Below are positions 27,648 to 36,049 of a DNA stretch of 64,000 bases, piece by piece. Positions within the stretch are counted from its first letter, which is position 1. Each line of letters opens with the position of its first letter. Position numbers and translations under genes: made by a program. This DNA comes from Comamonas sp. (GTDB taxonomy: Bacteria; Pseudomonadota; Gammaproteobacteria; Burkholderiales; Burkholderiaceae_C): NCBI GenBank assembly GCA_031277805.1, contig JAITLR010000013.1:1-64000 (forward strand), written 5' to 3'. The notes beneath the pieces are model-generated. The model had not been told where the DNA came from. It did no database searches and saw only the letters and a list, made by a program, of their open reading frames with translations.

Positions 27648-28538
27648 ATGTTCAAGGGCGTTGTTGTCTCGGTTCTGGCGTCCGTTTTGTTCGCTTCCCT
27701 TTATTACCTTTCGCCATTTCTGGTGCCGCTCGACGGCGAGCAGATCTTCGGCTGGCGGGTACTGGTGACACTGCCCTTCACCACGGCACTTCTGTTCGCG
27801 CTCAAGGAGACCGCTGCCGTGCGCACGCTGCTGACGCGAGCCTGGACGCAACCCCGATTTGGCGGTTTGCTGCTGCTGAGTGCAGCCCTGTTGGGTGTGC
27901 AGCTATGGATTTTCATGTGGGCGCCGATGAACGGGCGCGCCTTGCCGGTGTCGCTCGGCTATTTTCTGCTGCCGCTGGTGATGGTGGTAGCGGGGCGGCT
28001 GCTGTTTGCCGAGCGGTTGACGCGGGGCCAGGCCCTGGCCACGTTGGTGGCGGCCGTGGGCGTGGGTCACGAGTTCTGGCAGGCGGGCGGCATGTCCTGG
28101 GAAACCTGGGTGGTGGCGCTGGGCTACACCGTGTATTTCTCACTGCGTCGCTGGCTGCGGACCGATACGCTGGCCGGTCACTGGATAGACATGGCGCTGC
28201 TGCTGCCTGCGGCCATTGCCTTCACGCTGCGTGCGCCCAATAGCTGGCCGCTGGTGGCCGGTCACTCAGAGCTGTGGGTACTGCTGGCGGTGCTGGGCGT
28301 GGTCAGCGCCGTGGCGCTGGCGCTGTACATGATTGCCAGTCGCTGGCTGCCCCTGGGCCTGTTCGGGCTGCTGTCCTATGTGGAGCCCGCGCTGCTGGTG
28401 GTGGTGGCCTGGTTGCTGGGCGAGAGCATTGCACCGCAGCAGGTGCTGACTTATGCGCTGATCTTTGTGGCGGTGGGCCTGCTAATCGTCGACGGTATCT
28501 GGCATTTATGGTGCGTGCGTTCACACAGACTGCACTGA
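27648..28538 (+). CDS. rarD: EamA-family transporter RarD
   Basis: Inner-membrane drug/metabolite transporter of 296 residues with ten predicted helices. From MFKGVVVSVLASVLFASLYY it carries the RarD signature in which a GWRVLVTLPF segment follows helix 1 and SLGYFLLPLVMVVAGRLLFAERLT leads helix 4 (in two parts). The substrate is unknown. The open frame runs far upstream across truC, but only this ATG begins the family-like sequence. It is divergent from truC. Confidence 0.85.
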   Translation: MFKGVVVSVLASVLFASLYYLSPFLVPLDGEQIFGWRVLVTLPFTTALLFALKETAAVRTLLTRAWTQPRFGGLLLLSAALLGVQLWIFMWAPMNGRALPVSLGYFLLPLVMVVAGRLLFAERLTRGQALATLVAAVGVGHEFWQAGGMSWETWVVALGYTVYFSLRRWLRTDTLAGHWIDMALLLPAAIAFTLRAPNSWPLVAGHSELWVLLAVLGVVSAVALALYMIASRWLPLGLFGLLSYVEPALLVVVAWLLGESIAPQQVLTYALIFVAVGLLIVDGIWHLWCVRSHRLH

Positions 28539-28611
28539 GCGCAGCTATTACCGCACGGTGCAACAAGGCAATAATTACCTTTTGGCTTTTTCTCGAAAGG
28601 TAGTGCCCCGA

Positions 28612-29607
28612 ATGGCATCGACAACATCCTCTGTGCGCGTTGGTATCGTTGGTTATGGCAATCTGGGCCGTGGCGTGGAAGCCGCCATCGCCAAGAACCC
28701 CGACATGCAGCTGGTGGGCATCTACACCCGCCGTGATCCCGCGCAACTCAAGCCCTTGCACGCCGGCACGCCCGTGTACACCATGGACAGCCTGCTCTCG
28801 CACAAGGGACAGGTCGATGTGCTGATTCTCTGCGGTGGCTCCAAGGATGATCTGCCCAAGCAGGCTCCCGAGCTGGCGGCCCACTTCAACCTGATCGACA
28901 GCTTCGACACCCACGCTCGCATCCCCGAGCACTTTGCCAATGTGGACAAGGCTGCCCAGGGCGGGCAGACCACGGCGCTGATCTCTGCAGGCTGGGACCC
29001 CGGCATGTTCTCCATCAACCGCGTGATGGGTGAAGCCCTGCTGCCCGATGGCGCAACCTACACCTTCTGGGGCAAGGGCTTGAGCCAGGGGCACTCGGAC
29101 GCGATCCGCCGTGTCGAAGGCGTGGCCGGTGGCGTGCAGTACACGATTCCCGTGGAAGAGGCCGTCAACAAGGTGCGCTCCGGTGTACGTCCCGAGCTGT
29201 CCACGCGCGAAAAGCACAAGCGTGACTGCTACGTGGTGCTGAAAGACGGCGCTGATGCCGAGGCCGTGCGTAAGACCATCGTGGAAATGCCCCACTACTT
29301 CGACGAGTACGACACCTCGGTGAACTTCATCAGTGCCGAAGAGCTGGCCCGTGATCACGCTGCCATGCCCCATGGCGGCTTTGTGATCCGCAGCGGCAAC
29401 ACCAGTGCCGAAAACAAGCAGGTCATCGAATACCGCCTGCAGCTGGACAGCAACCCCGAGTTCACCTCCAGCGTGCTGGTGGCCTATGCCCGCGCTGTGC
29501 ACCGCATGGCTCAGGGCGGCCAGCATGGTTGCAAGACCGTGTTTGACGTGGCCCCAGGCCTGCTGTCGCCCAAGAGCGCAGCCGAGCTGCGTGCCGAGCT
29601 GCTGTAA
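28612..29607 (+). CDS. ddh: meso-diaminopimelate D-dehydrogenase
   Basis: NADPH-dependent enzyme making meso-diaminopimelate directly from tetrahydrodipicolinate, a one-step bypass of the four-step lysine route. 331 residues, the family length, with the Rossmann start VRVGIVGYGNLGRGVE, then CGGSKDDLP, SFDTHARIP, SAGWDPGMFSINR and WGKGLSQGHSDAIRR, all substrate- or cofactor-pocket segments of known Ddh enzymes. AAAGG lies 11 bases before the ATG. It stands alone between rarD and a strong terminator. Confidence 0.93.
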   Translation: MASTTSSVRVGIVGYGNLGRGVEAAIAKNPDMQLVGIYTRRDPAQLKPLHAGTPVYTMDSLLSHKGQVDVLILCGGSKDDLPKQAPELAAHFNLIDSFDTHARIPEHFANVDKAAQGGQTTALISAGWDPGMFSINRVMGEALLPDGATYTFWGKGLSQGHSDAIRRVEGVAGGVQYTIPVEEAVNKVRSGVRPELSTREKHKRDCYVVLKDGADAEAVRKTIVEMPHYFDEYDTSVNFISAEELARDHAAMPHGGFVIRSGNTSAENKQVIEYRLQLDSNPEFTSSVLVAYARAVHRMAQGGQHGCKTVFDVAPGLLSPKSAAELRAELL

Positions 29608-29628
29608 ACAATACTGAGCTACAGGTAG

Positions 29629-29657
29629 AAAGCCTCATCTCCGGATGAGGCTTTTTT
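29629..29657 (+). terminator. Intrinsic terminator after ddh
   Basis: Stem AAAGCCTCATC/GATGAGGCTTT (29629-29639, 29644-29654), loop TCCG, then TTT. Confidence 0.9.
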
Positions 29658-29660
29658 ATA

Positions 29661-29711
29661 TGAAAAATGCTTGAAGCGCCTATCCGGAAAGCGCTGTCAG
29701 CTATCAAATCA
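29661..29711. repeat. Dispersed palindrome family 1, copy E
   Basis: On the minus strand TTTGATAGCTGACAGCGCTT then TCCGGATAGG then CGCTTCAAGCATTTTT. It runs into the last codons of the minus-strand MFS gene, whose stop is at 29709. Confidence 0.6.
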
Positions 29712-30992
29712 GGAATTGACAGGATTGTCTTTTCCGGTGCCTACGCGGGCTGCGTCTTCCAGCCTGTCCACGTCGCGCAGCGGCTTGAACAGCGTCATCC
29801 AACCGCCCACCACGCCCAGAGTGCACAAGCTGCCCAGAATGGCGGCGGGCACGGCACCAAACCAGGAAGCACTGCTGCCCGCGCGGAATTCGCCCAGTTC
29901 GTTGGATGAGCCTATGAAGAGCATGTTCACCGCATTCACGCGGCCACGCATATGGTCGGGCGTGGAAAACTGCACCAGCGCGCCGCGGATATAGACGCTG
30001 ACCATATCGGCCGCGCCCGCCAGGGCCAGTGCCAGCATGGACAGTACAAACCAGTGCGAGAGCGCAAATACCAGATTGGCCAGCCCAAACACGGCCACGG
30101 CCGCGAACATCACCTTGCCCACATGGCGGTTGATGGGGCGGGCCGACAGCCACAATCCCATGCAGACCTCTCCCATGGCCATCGACGAGCGCAGCAGGCC
30201 CAGACCCTGAGGACCGACTTGCAGCACCTCGTGCGCATAGACGGGCAACAGCGCCACCACGCCGCCCAGCAGCACGGCGAACAAATCCAGGGAGATCGTG
30301 CCCAGAATGATGGGCCGCGTGCGCATGAAGTGCACGCCCTGGGCAAAGCGTTGCCACATCGAGCTTTCATCCTGTTCACCCCATCGCTTCACATCGGCAA
30401 AACGCACGGGAACCTGGCTCAAAAGCGCCGCACCCAACAGCAATCCCAGGCCGCAGACCGCATAGGTCAGTACCCCGCCACCCAGGGCGTAGAGCACGCC
30501 GCCCAGCACCGGAGCGGCGATGGCGGAAATACGCATCAGCATGCTGTTCGTTGCCAGTGCCTTGGCCAGTTGCTCGCGGGCCACGATCTGCGGCAGCAGA
30601 CTTTGCAGCGCAGGCCCGCTGAAGGCGCGGCTGCAACCGAACAGCACCAGCACGGCATAAATCCACTGCACGTTATGAGCCCCCGTTTCCGAGAGCAGCC
30701 ACAGCAGGCCCGAGCAGACGGTGGCCAGCAGCCAGCTCATGCCCAGCAGGCGCTTGCGACTCATGCGGTCGCTGAGGTCACCTGCGGGAATCAGCAGGCA
30801 CATCATGGGCAGAAACTGGGCCAGACCCACATAGGCCAGCGACAGCGGATCACGCGTGATGTCATAGACCTGCCAGGCCACGACCACGGCCTGCATCTGC
30901 TGGCCGAACATGGCCAGCATGCGGGCCAGCACAAAAGAGACAAAGGCGCGGTCGCGCAGAGGCGGGAGTGAGGAAGAGGCGGTGCTGGGCAC
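29709..30992 (-). CDS. MFS transporter, EntS/MFS_3-like exporter
   Basis: Twelve-helix major facilitator of 427 residues. MPSTASSSLPPLRDRAFVSF begins the chain, followed by VLARMLAMFGQQMQAVVVAWQ for helix 1 (two parts), a GDLSDRMSRKRLL loop 2-3 motif and a C-terminal half with TPDHMRGRVNAVNMLF, which matches the enterobactin-exporter-like MFS_3 group. Substrate unknown; there is no siderophore gene nearby. It faces ddh convergently. Confidence 0.88.
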   Translation of the reverse strand: MPSTASSSLPPLRDRAFVSFVLARMLAMFGQQMQAVVVAWQVYDITRDPLSLAYVGLAQFLPMMCLLIPAGDLSDRMSRKRLLGMSWLLATVCSGLLWLLSETGAHNVQWIYAVLVLFGCSRAFSGPALQSLLPQIVAREQLAKALATNSMLMRISAIAAPVLGGVLYALGGGVLTYAVCGLGLLLGAALLSQVPVRFADVKRWGEQDESSMWQRFAQGVHFMRTRPIILGTISLDLFAVLLGGVVALLPVYAHEVLQVGPQGLGLLRSSMAMGEVCMGLWLSARPINRHVGKVMFAAVAVFGLANLVFALSHWFVLSMLALALAGAADMVSVYIRGALVQFSTPDHMRGRVNAVNMLFIGSSNELGEFRAGSSASWFGAVPAAILGSLCTLGVVGGWMTLFKPLRDVDRLEDAARVGTGKDNPVNS

Positions 30993-31306
30993 GGTGGAGT
31001 GTGAAGGCGCGGCAGGGAAGGGAAAAGCCTGCCGCAGTGTGCATGGCGGGCGGGCAGGAGGGAAGTATCTGTGATCTTGCGTTTTTGCGCTGTGCAGGTG
31101 CTGACTGTCGTGGAAAGTTCCGGCGTTACTGGCCCTGGCGGTACAGCTATGAATTCGTGATCTGAAGCGCTACTTGTCAAAAAATGTTTACCGACGATGG
31201 CATGCGGTTCAATCCCACAAGCGGCCCTCAGGCGCAGCGCCACCATAGTTACAGCTCAATGAATTCTGTTGCCATAGATCGTGCAGTTGTAGAAGGAGTC
31301 GCCATC
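30993..31306. other. Gene-free spacer upstream of the MoaF-like gene
   Basis: 314 bases between the divergent MFS and MoaF-like genes. A CTATGAATTC segment with GAAGCGCT downstream (31147-31172) resembles copies B and J of palindrome family 1. Nothing else is seen. Confidence 0.4.
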
Positions 31307-31654
31307 ATGTCCATGCTTTCCATCCAATACGCTGGAACGTTGCTGGGTCGCGAAGCGGTCATCGAGTTTCCCGATAGCCGAGCGGAAGTCCGTTACACCG
31401 CCAAGGGACAGATGCGCTGGCGAGTGGTGGACTCTCAAGGGCATGTCTCCGAAGGGTGTGAATGCCTGAGCTATCTCCAGCTCAGCGACCATCTGCACTT
31501 TCTGAACTGGGTTGAAAAAACCGGCTTTACCGTGAGCCAGGTCATCGACTCCGCCAAAGGTACGGTACAGGCCTTCTGGTCTTATGCCGATGAGCAGTGC
31601 GCTACAGGTCATCGCTCGTCCATGTTCGTTCAAGGCAGTTTCCATCTGCGTTGA
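31307..31654 (+). CDS. MoaF-like small protein
   Basis: 115 residues from MSMLSIQYAGTLLGREAVIE. The pattern of short beta strands ending WVEKTGFTVSQVIDSAKGTV and a final SSMFVQGSFHL resembles the MoaF-like lipocalin-type fold, which binds small ligands; similarity is by pattern, not search. GAAGGAG eight bases before the ATG picks this start over in-frame ATGs 48 and 123 bases upstream. It is monocistronic, with its own terminator at 31754-31783. Confidence 0.65.
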   Translation: MSMLSIQYAGTLLGREAVIEFPDSRAEVRYTAKGQMRWRVVDSQGHVSEGCECLSYLQLSDHLHFLNWVEKTGFTVSQVIDSAKGTVQAFWSYADEQCATGHRSSMFVQGSFHLR

Positions 31655-31753
31655 GGCCAGCCTGGAAATGCAGGTCGTGGCGCTTCCGACGTGATGGTGA
31701 TGAGTGCCTGCTGAAATTCTGCGCTGTGTGTTGAATCCGTGTCTCTCCTCTGT

Positions 31754-31783
31754 GCCGGCATCCCAAAGGTGCCGGCTTTTTTT
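31754..31783 (+). terminator. Intrinsic terminator after the MoaF-like gene
   Basis: GCCGGCA/TGCCGGC stem (31754-31760, 31770-31776) with inner wobble pairs, followed by TTTTTTT. Confidence 0.82.
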
Positions 31784-32141
31784 ATGGGCGCTGAGCCGCC
31801 TCAAGACCATAAGTACCACCCTTGGTGGCTTCGGTCACACGAAGTGGGCCAGCGTGGAAGTTTTTTCATCCGTGAAACATTGTGCGGCGCCAAACGCCCT
31901 GCGTATTTTTTGATCGCGGAACATCGACCCAGGTTTTATGCGGGTTTGCAGGGGTATGCGAGGGTTTGTCCACAGGACGGCCCACAGCAACTGGGTATAA
32001 CTTTACAAATGCATTGCAAATCGTCAGCGGCTGGTGTCTTGTTTGCAAGTGGCTGTCATCAAAGAGTAATTATGGGAAATAGATAGTTTCCTGCCACGCA
32101 GGGCCTATCCATGGGCGTGGCGTGAAACATTGATGACAGGC

Positions 32142-32168
32142 ATAAAAAAGCCGGCCAGAGGCCGGCTT
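32142..32168 (-). terminator. Intrinsic terminator after the META/DUF4377 lipoprotein gene
   Basis: AAGCCGGCC/GGCCGGCTT stem (32148-32156, 32160-32168), loop AGA. The A run at 32144-32149 is the T tail on the minus strand. Confidence 0.88.
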
Positions 32169-32190
32169 GGTGCAAGCGAGGTTGAACTGC

Positions 32191-33012
32191 TTACTTGCTT
32201 GGCTTTTCGACTGCGGAGCCGATCACCATGTCCAGCACATAGGCGTAGCTGGAAGCATCTGCTGGCACGTTCTGGAGCTTGTAGCGGTCGATGCGCAGTG
32301 TGTTGCTGATACCGGGCTGATGCTTGTAGCCCTCGATCTCGCTGTAGAAGTTCTCCCACTGGCCGGTATAGGTCTTTACACCGTTGTCGCCATAGCGGAT
32401 CTCGCGCACCTGCAGGCACTGGTGGCGGCCTGCGCCTGCACTGCAGGGCTTGCGCTCGGGGCCGACTTCGAGAAACATGCGTTCGGGCTTGCCACCGTAC
32501 TTGGTCTGCGGAGTGGGGCTGCCCTGCAGTTGCCAGCGTGTACCGTCGATGAACTGGATGGTCAGGCGAGGCTGCTCGGCAGTGCTGGCAGGCAGTTGCA
32601 CATTCCATTGCTTGGTCGTGGGCAGAATGCGGGCGACCTTCTGCTCCAGCATCATCAGCTGGTTGTCGGCGCAGGCGCGCAGTGTGCTCATGGGTCTTTG
32701 CACGTTCAGGCGTTGGCCTTCCACGCTGTAGCCTGCGGACATGACGTTGCACAGGTTCTTGACGACTGCGCGCTGCTCGATGAATTCCAGCTCGATGGGA
32801 GCCTTGGTCGAATCCAGGAACCAGGTTTGGTCATCAGCGCCAGCAGGGTTGAACGCCTGCTGGAGCTTCCAGTGGTAGGCCGTCAGGGAGTTGGCATCTC
32901 CTGCAGGGCCACTGGGGCCGGGCTTGCTGGCGCCGCCACCACCGGTGGTGCCGCAGGCGGCCAGCGTCACAGAGGCGATCAGGGGCAGGCACCAGGTCCA
33001 GCGAAATTTCAT
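32191..33012 (-). CDS. META and DUF4377 domain lipoprotein
   Basis: Predicted outer-envelope lipoprotein of 273 residues. MKFRWTWCLPLIASVTLAAC is the signal with lipobox LAAC (Cys20). A META (HslJ-like) domain covers about 40-160 and a DUF4377 domain about 175-265 (LRIDRYKLQNVPAD near its end). HslJ relatives relate to heat and novobiocin tolerance; the role here is unknown. GAAGGA seven bases before the ATG supports the start; the open frame goes 50 codons further upstream without similarity. Confidence 0.8.
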   Translation of the reverse strand: MKFRWTWCLPLIASVTLAACGTTGGGGASKPGPSGPAGDANSLTAYHWKLQQAFNPAGADDQTWFLDSTKAPIELEFIEQRAVVKNLCNVMSAGYSVEGQRLNVQRPMSTLRACADNQLMMLEQKVARILPTTKQWNVQLPASTAEQPRLTIQFIDGTRWQLQGSPTPQTKYGGKPERMFLEVGPERKPCSAGAGRHQCLQVREIRYGDNGVKTYTGQWENFYSEIEGYKHQPGISNTLRIDRYKLQNVPADASSYAYVLDMVIGSAVEKPSK

Positions 33013-33314
33013 AAGTGTTCCTTCAAGATATGGATGAAAAAAATCTACCGTATTGGAGTCTGCCGCGCCCTGACAGTTCCCTGAGCTGGCTCCGGGCCAA
33101 AGACTGCGCTCGCAGACGCCTGTAGAGACGGAACCATAACCTACGCAGCCGGCCGCAGGCATGAAGGGAATGCAAAGAATGTCAGCCTATGCGGCTGTCC
33201 ACCTGCTCTGTCATGTAAAGATCGAAAAAAAATCTATGCCGGGCTCAACCGGGCTCGAGCACACCTGTCAAGCTGCTACGCTTGGTGCCGCGGTTGATGT
33301 ACCTAGGAGGTTTT
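33013..33314. other. Gene-free spacer between divergent lipoprotein genes
   Basis: 302 bases. GAAAAAAATCTA occurs at 33037 and a near copy, GAAAAAAAATCTA, at 33224. A GGGCTC tandem lies at 33241-33258. It should carry promoters for both neighbours. Nothing else is seen. Confidence 0.4.
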
Positions 33315-33881
33315 GTGCGCGCAGGTGGAGTTGTTTTGTCAGGAAAAACAGGGTTGCGTCTGGGCTTTGTCAGTCTGCTGGCAGCAGGGCTGGCAGCTTG
33401 TGCGTCCAATACCCCCAGCCCGGTTGCATTGCAGGAGACTTTTGATTCCAGCTCCACCTTCTCACGCGGCTTTGATTCCACACCTGCCCAGACCTGCGAG
33501 GCGGCGCGCCGTGCGTTGCTGAGCCAGGGCTATATCGCCACGGCCAGGACCCAGGAACTGATCGAGGGGCGCAAGAGCTTTCAGCCCAATATGGAGACCA
33601 ATCTGGAGATCAATTTCCGCGTGGTCTGTGTGCCGCAGACCAGTGATGGCCAGGTGAGCCTGGGTTTTGCCACGGCCCTGCAGGACCGCTATGCGCTCAA
33701 GAAGAGTGCAAGTTCGGCCAGTGTGGGAGTGGGGGCGCTGGGCTCCTTGTCATTGCCGTTCTCATCGAGCAGTGACTCCCTGGTCAAGGTGGGGAGCGAA
33801 ACCATTTCCGCGCGCAGTTTCTACGACAGCTTCTTCGAACTGGTAGAAAACTATCTGAAGCAGGACAGGGATACGCCGTGA
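33315..33881 (+). CDS. DUF2242 family lipoprotein
   Basis: Predicted lipoprotein of 188 residues. AGGAGG at 33305-33310 lies four bases before GTG33315, which I take as the start; an ATG 33 bases earlier is possible. The signal ends at lipobox LAACAS. The mature part begins NTPSPVALQETFDSSSTFSR and contains TCEAARRALLSQGY and NYLKQD, matching DUF2242 lipoproteins by pattern. No biochemical role is known. A hairpin terminator follows at 33954-33982. Confidence 0.72.
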   Translation: MRAGGVVLSGKTGLRLGFVSLLAAGLAACASNTPSPVALQETFDSSSTFSRGFDSTPAQTCEAARRALLSQGYIATARTQELIEGRKSFQPNMETNLEINFRVVCVPQTSDGQVSLGFATALQDRYALKKSASSASVGVGALGSLSLPFSSSSDSLVKVGSETISARSFYDSFFELVENYLKQDRDTP

Positions 33882-33906
33882 ATGCGGATTTACAGCAAAT
33901 TGCCTT

Positions 33907-33950
33907 GCAGCGCTTGCGGGTCCTGCGCAAGAAGTCTTGAATTCATAGCA
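33907..33950. repeat. Dispersed palindrome family 1, copy J (degenerate)
   Basis: On the minus strand TATGAATTCAAGACTTCTTGCGC then a short spacer and GCAAGCGCTGCAAGG (two parts). It shares TATGAATTCA and the TTCTNGCGC core with copy B. Confidence 0.4.
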
Positions 33951-33953
33951 AAG

Positions 33954-33982
33954 AAAAAGCGGCATCGAAGGCCGCTTTTTTT
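33954..33982. terminator. Bidirectional terminator between DUF2242 and M23 genes
   Basis: AAAAAGCGGC/GCCGCTTTTT stem (33954-33963, 33971-33980), loop ATCGAAG. T runs on both strands; neighbours are convergent. Confidence 0.9.
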
Positions 33983-33999
33983 GTAGGTGGGAGCAGCGC

Positions 34000-34848
34000 T
34001 CAGATGAAGAGTGCCGGGTCCACCATGGCGCGGTTGAGTATCACGCTCCAGTGCAGATGCGGGCCGGTCACGCGGCCGGTGGCGCCGACCTTGCAGAAGG
34101 CGTCTCCCGTTTTCAGCATATCGCCCACCTTGCAGTCCACCTTGCTCAGGTGACAGTACATGGACAGCAGGCCACCGCCATGGTCCAGCCAGACGGTGCC
34201 GCCGTTGAAAAAATAGTCGCCCACATCAATCACCTTGCCCGGCAGAGGTGCCTTGACCGGCGTGCCGGTGGGCGAGGCGATGTCCATGCCACTGTGCGGG
34301 TTGCGTGACTGGCCGTTGAAGACGCGGCGCAGGCCAAAGCTGCTGGAGCGGCGGCCCGGCACGGGCACCTGCATGCGCAGATCCTGCGCCATGGGCAGGG
34401 GCTGGGCCATGCTGGCCATCACGGTCTTGAGGTGAGCGGCCTCGCGCTCATAGCGGGCGTTGTCCTCGGGCGAGAGGTCCACAGTCTTGGGCGAGACCTT
34501 GAGGCGCTGTTCCACATATTTCTTGTCTGCCACCGCCAGCGATTTTTCGCGGCTCTGGCCGTCGGCCTGCACCTGCAAGCTGTACTGACCGGGCGCGGTG
34601 GACAGCGGAATGCCGACGATGGCCGTCCATTCGATCATGTCGCCAAGCACCAGCACGGGTGCGTCATTGAAGCTCAGCGTGGGACGGTTGGAAGCCGGGC
34701 CCAGCGACAAGCGGGCCACGCCGCCGGGCACGCGGCTGTCCTGAGGCCAGAGGCTGTTGTCTTTGGCAGCCCAGGCGGGAAGGGCGCTGGCGGCGGCGGC
34801 TGTGCCCATCCATTGCAGCAACTGGCGGCGGTCAAGAGCATGGTTCAT
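34000..34848 (-). CDS. M23-family metallopeptidase (LytM type), secreted
   Basis: Zinc endopeptidase acting on peptidoglycan cross-links, 282 residues. The N-terminus DRRQLLQWMGTAAAASALPA resembles a Tat signal peptide. The C-terminal LytM domain (about 160-275) keeps the active-site pattern: HSGMD and GPHLHW (H-x-H), so it should be catalytically active, unlike the NlpD protein at 60579. Between lies a beta domain with VPGRRSSSFGLRRVFNG as entry. It is not in an operon. Confidence 0.88.
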   Translation of the reverse strand: MNHALDRRQLLQWMGTAAAASALPAWAAKDNSLWPQDSRVPGGVARLSLGPASNRPTLSFNDAPVLVLGDMIEWTAIVGIPLSTAPGQYSLQVQADGQSREKSLAVADKKYVEQRLKVSPKTVDLSPEDNARYEREAAHLKTVMASMAQPLPMAQDLRMQVPVPGRRSSSFGLRRVFNGQSRNPHSGMDIASPTGTPVKAPLPGKVIDVGDYFFNGGTVWLDHGGGLLSMYCHLSKVDCKVGDMLKTGDAFCKVGATGRVTGPHLHWSVILNRAMVDPALFI

Positions 34849-35089
34849 GAAGAAATCCTGCAGGAAGAAAGTGGCTCTAGCGCAGGCGCATCAAGCGCTT
34901 GCTGATACAGGAACCATAGCACGAAGCCATGCGTGCTCAGGTCGGCCTCTGGTCGTGGTTTGTGCCAATTTGTCCATAGAACTATGGACAGACAGGGGCG
35001 CCAACTTTGCGCAGACTGGCGTGGTTGCGAATGCCGAAGCGGGACGGCAAGCCCGCCGGTTCATCCATCCAAGATCCAAGGAGTACCCC

Positions 35090-36049
35090 ATGGCAAAGCC
35101 TTTTGCATCATCGGCCGACACAGCCGCCAAAAAAGAAACCTTGGAAATTCTGGCCGATGGCGTCTATGCGCTGACGGCCGAAGGCGATCCCAACGTGGGT
35201 GCCTTCGAAGGGGAAGACTTCATCGTTGCCATCGAAGCCCGTGCCACGCCAGCAGCTGCGCGCGACTGGCTGGTGCAATTGCGCGAGCACACGCAAAAGC
35301 CCGTCAAGTACCTGATCCTGACCCATTACCACGCCGTGCGTGTGCTGGGAGCATCGGCCTTCGATGCCGAGCACATCATCACCAGCGAGACCACACGCAA
35401 ACTCATCGAAGAGCGCGGCCAGCAGGACTGGGACAGCGAGTACGGCCGCATGCCGCGATTGTTCAAGGAGCCTGAAGGCATTCCCGGCCTGACCTGGCCC
35501 ACGCAGACTTTCGACACGCATTTTGAGATCGAGCTGGGCGGCAACCGCGGCAAGCTGGACCTGCGTTTTGAAGGTCGAGGTCACACGGCGGGCGACATCA
35601 TCGTCTGGCACGACAAGACCAAAACCATGTTTGCCGGTGACCTGGTCGAGGCCGAGGCCGCACTTTATACCGGTGATGCCTTCCATATGGAGTGGGCCAG
35701 CAAGACACTGGACAACCTCAAGAAGTACCGCGCCGAGTTCATTGTGGGCGGGCGTGGTGCCGTGGCCAAGGGGACGGTGGCCACCGATGCGGCCATCGAG
35801 CAGACGCGCGAGTTCCTGCGCGGCATGATTGACAACGTGGGTGCAGTGCACAAGCGTGGAGGCACGCTCAAGGAGGCGTTCGAAGCCACGCACAAGGCGC
35901 TGGCACCCAAGTTTGGCCGCTGGCCCATCTTCGAACACTGCCTGCCCTTCGATGTGCAGCGTCTGTGGGATGAGTTCGACGGTATTGACTGGCCACGCAT
36001 CTGGACGGCCGAACGCGACAGGCAAGTCTGGGCTCAGCTGCAAGGATGA
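35090..36049 (+). CDS. Metallo-beta-lactamase fold protein with one metal site
   Basis: Hydrolase-fold protein of 319 residues, first gene of a three-gene operon. The metal motif normally THxHxDH is THYHAVR (78-84): His79 and His81 remain but Asp is Val83 and His is Arg84. HTAG (His165) and FAGD (Asp184) remain, while the last histidine region is VGGRGA (219-224). Ligands of the first metal remain and three ligands of the second are gone. The product and substrate are unknown. GGAG lies before the ATG; the following FAD gene overlaps its stop as ATGA. Confidence 0.82.
   Translation: MAKPFASSADTAAKKETLEILADGVYALTAEGDPNVGAFEGEDFIVAIEARATPAAARDWLVQLREHTQKPVKYLILTHYHAVRVLGASAFDAEHIITSETTRKLIEERGQQDWDSEYGRMPRLFKEPEGIPGLTWPTQTFDTHFEIELGGNRGKLDLRFEGRGHTAGDIIVWHDKTKTMFAGDLVEAEAALYTGDAFHMEWASKTLDNLKKYRAEFIVGGRGAVAKGTVATDAAIEQTREFLRGMIDNVGAVHKRGGTLKEAFEATHKALAPKFGRWPIFEHCLPFDVQRLWDEFDGIDWPRIWTAERDRQVWAQLQG

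Larger units (their letters stand above)
31655..32190. other. Gene-free region between convergent genes
   Basis: 536 bases. It has two terminators (31754-31783 and 32148-32168) and between them about 360 bases with no credible gene and no recognisable RNA. Confidence 0.55.

Noticed and set aside
31866..32082. Short overlapping ORFs of about 60 codons in the 31655-32190 spacer
   Set aside because: No ribosome-binding site, no family signature, and both strands are open at random in this region.
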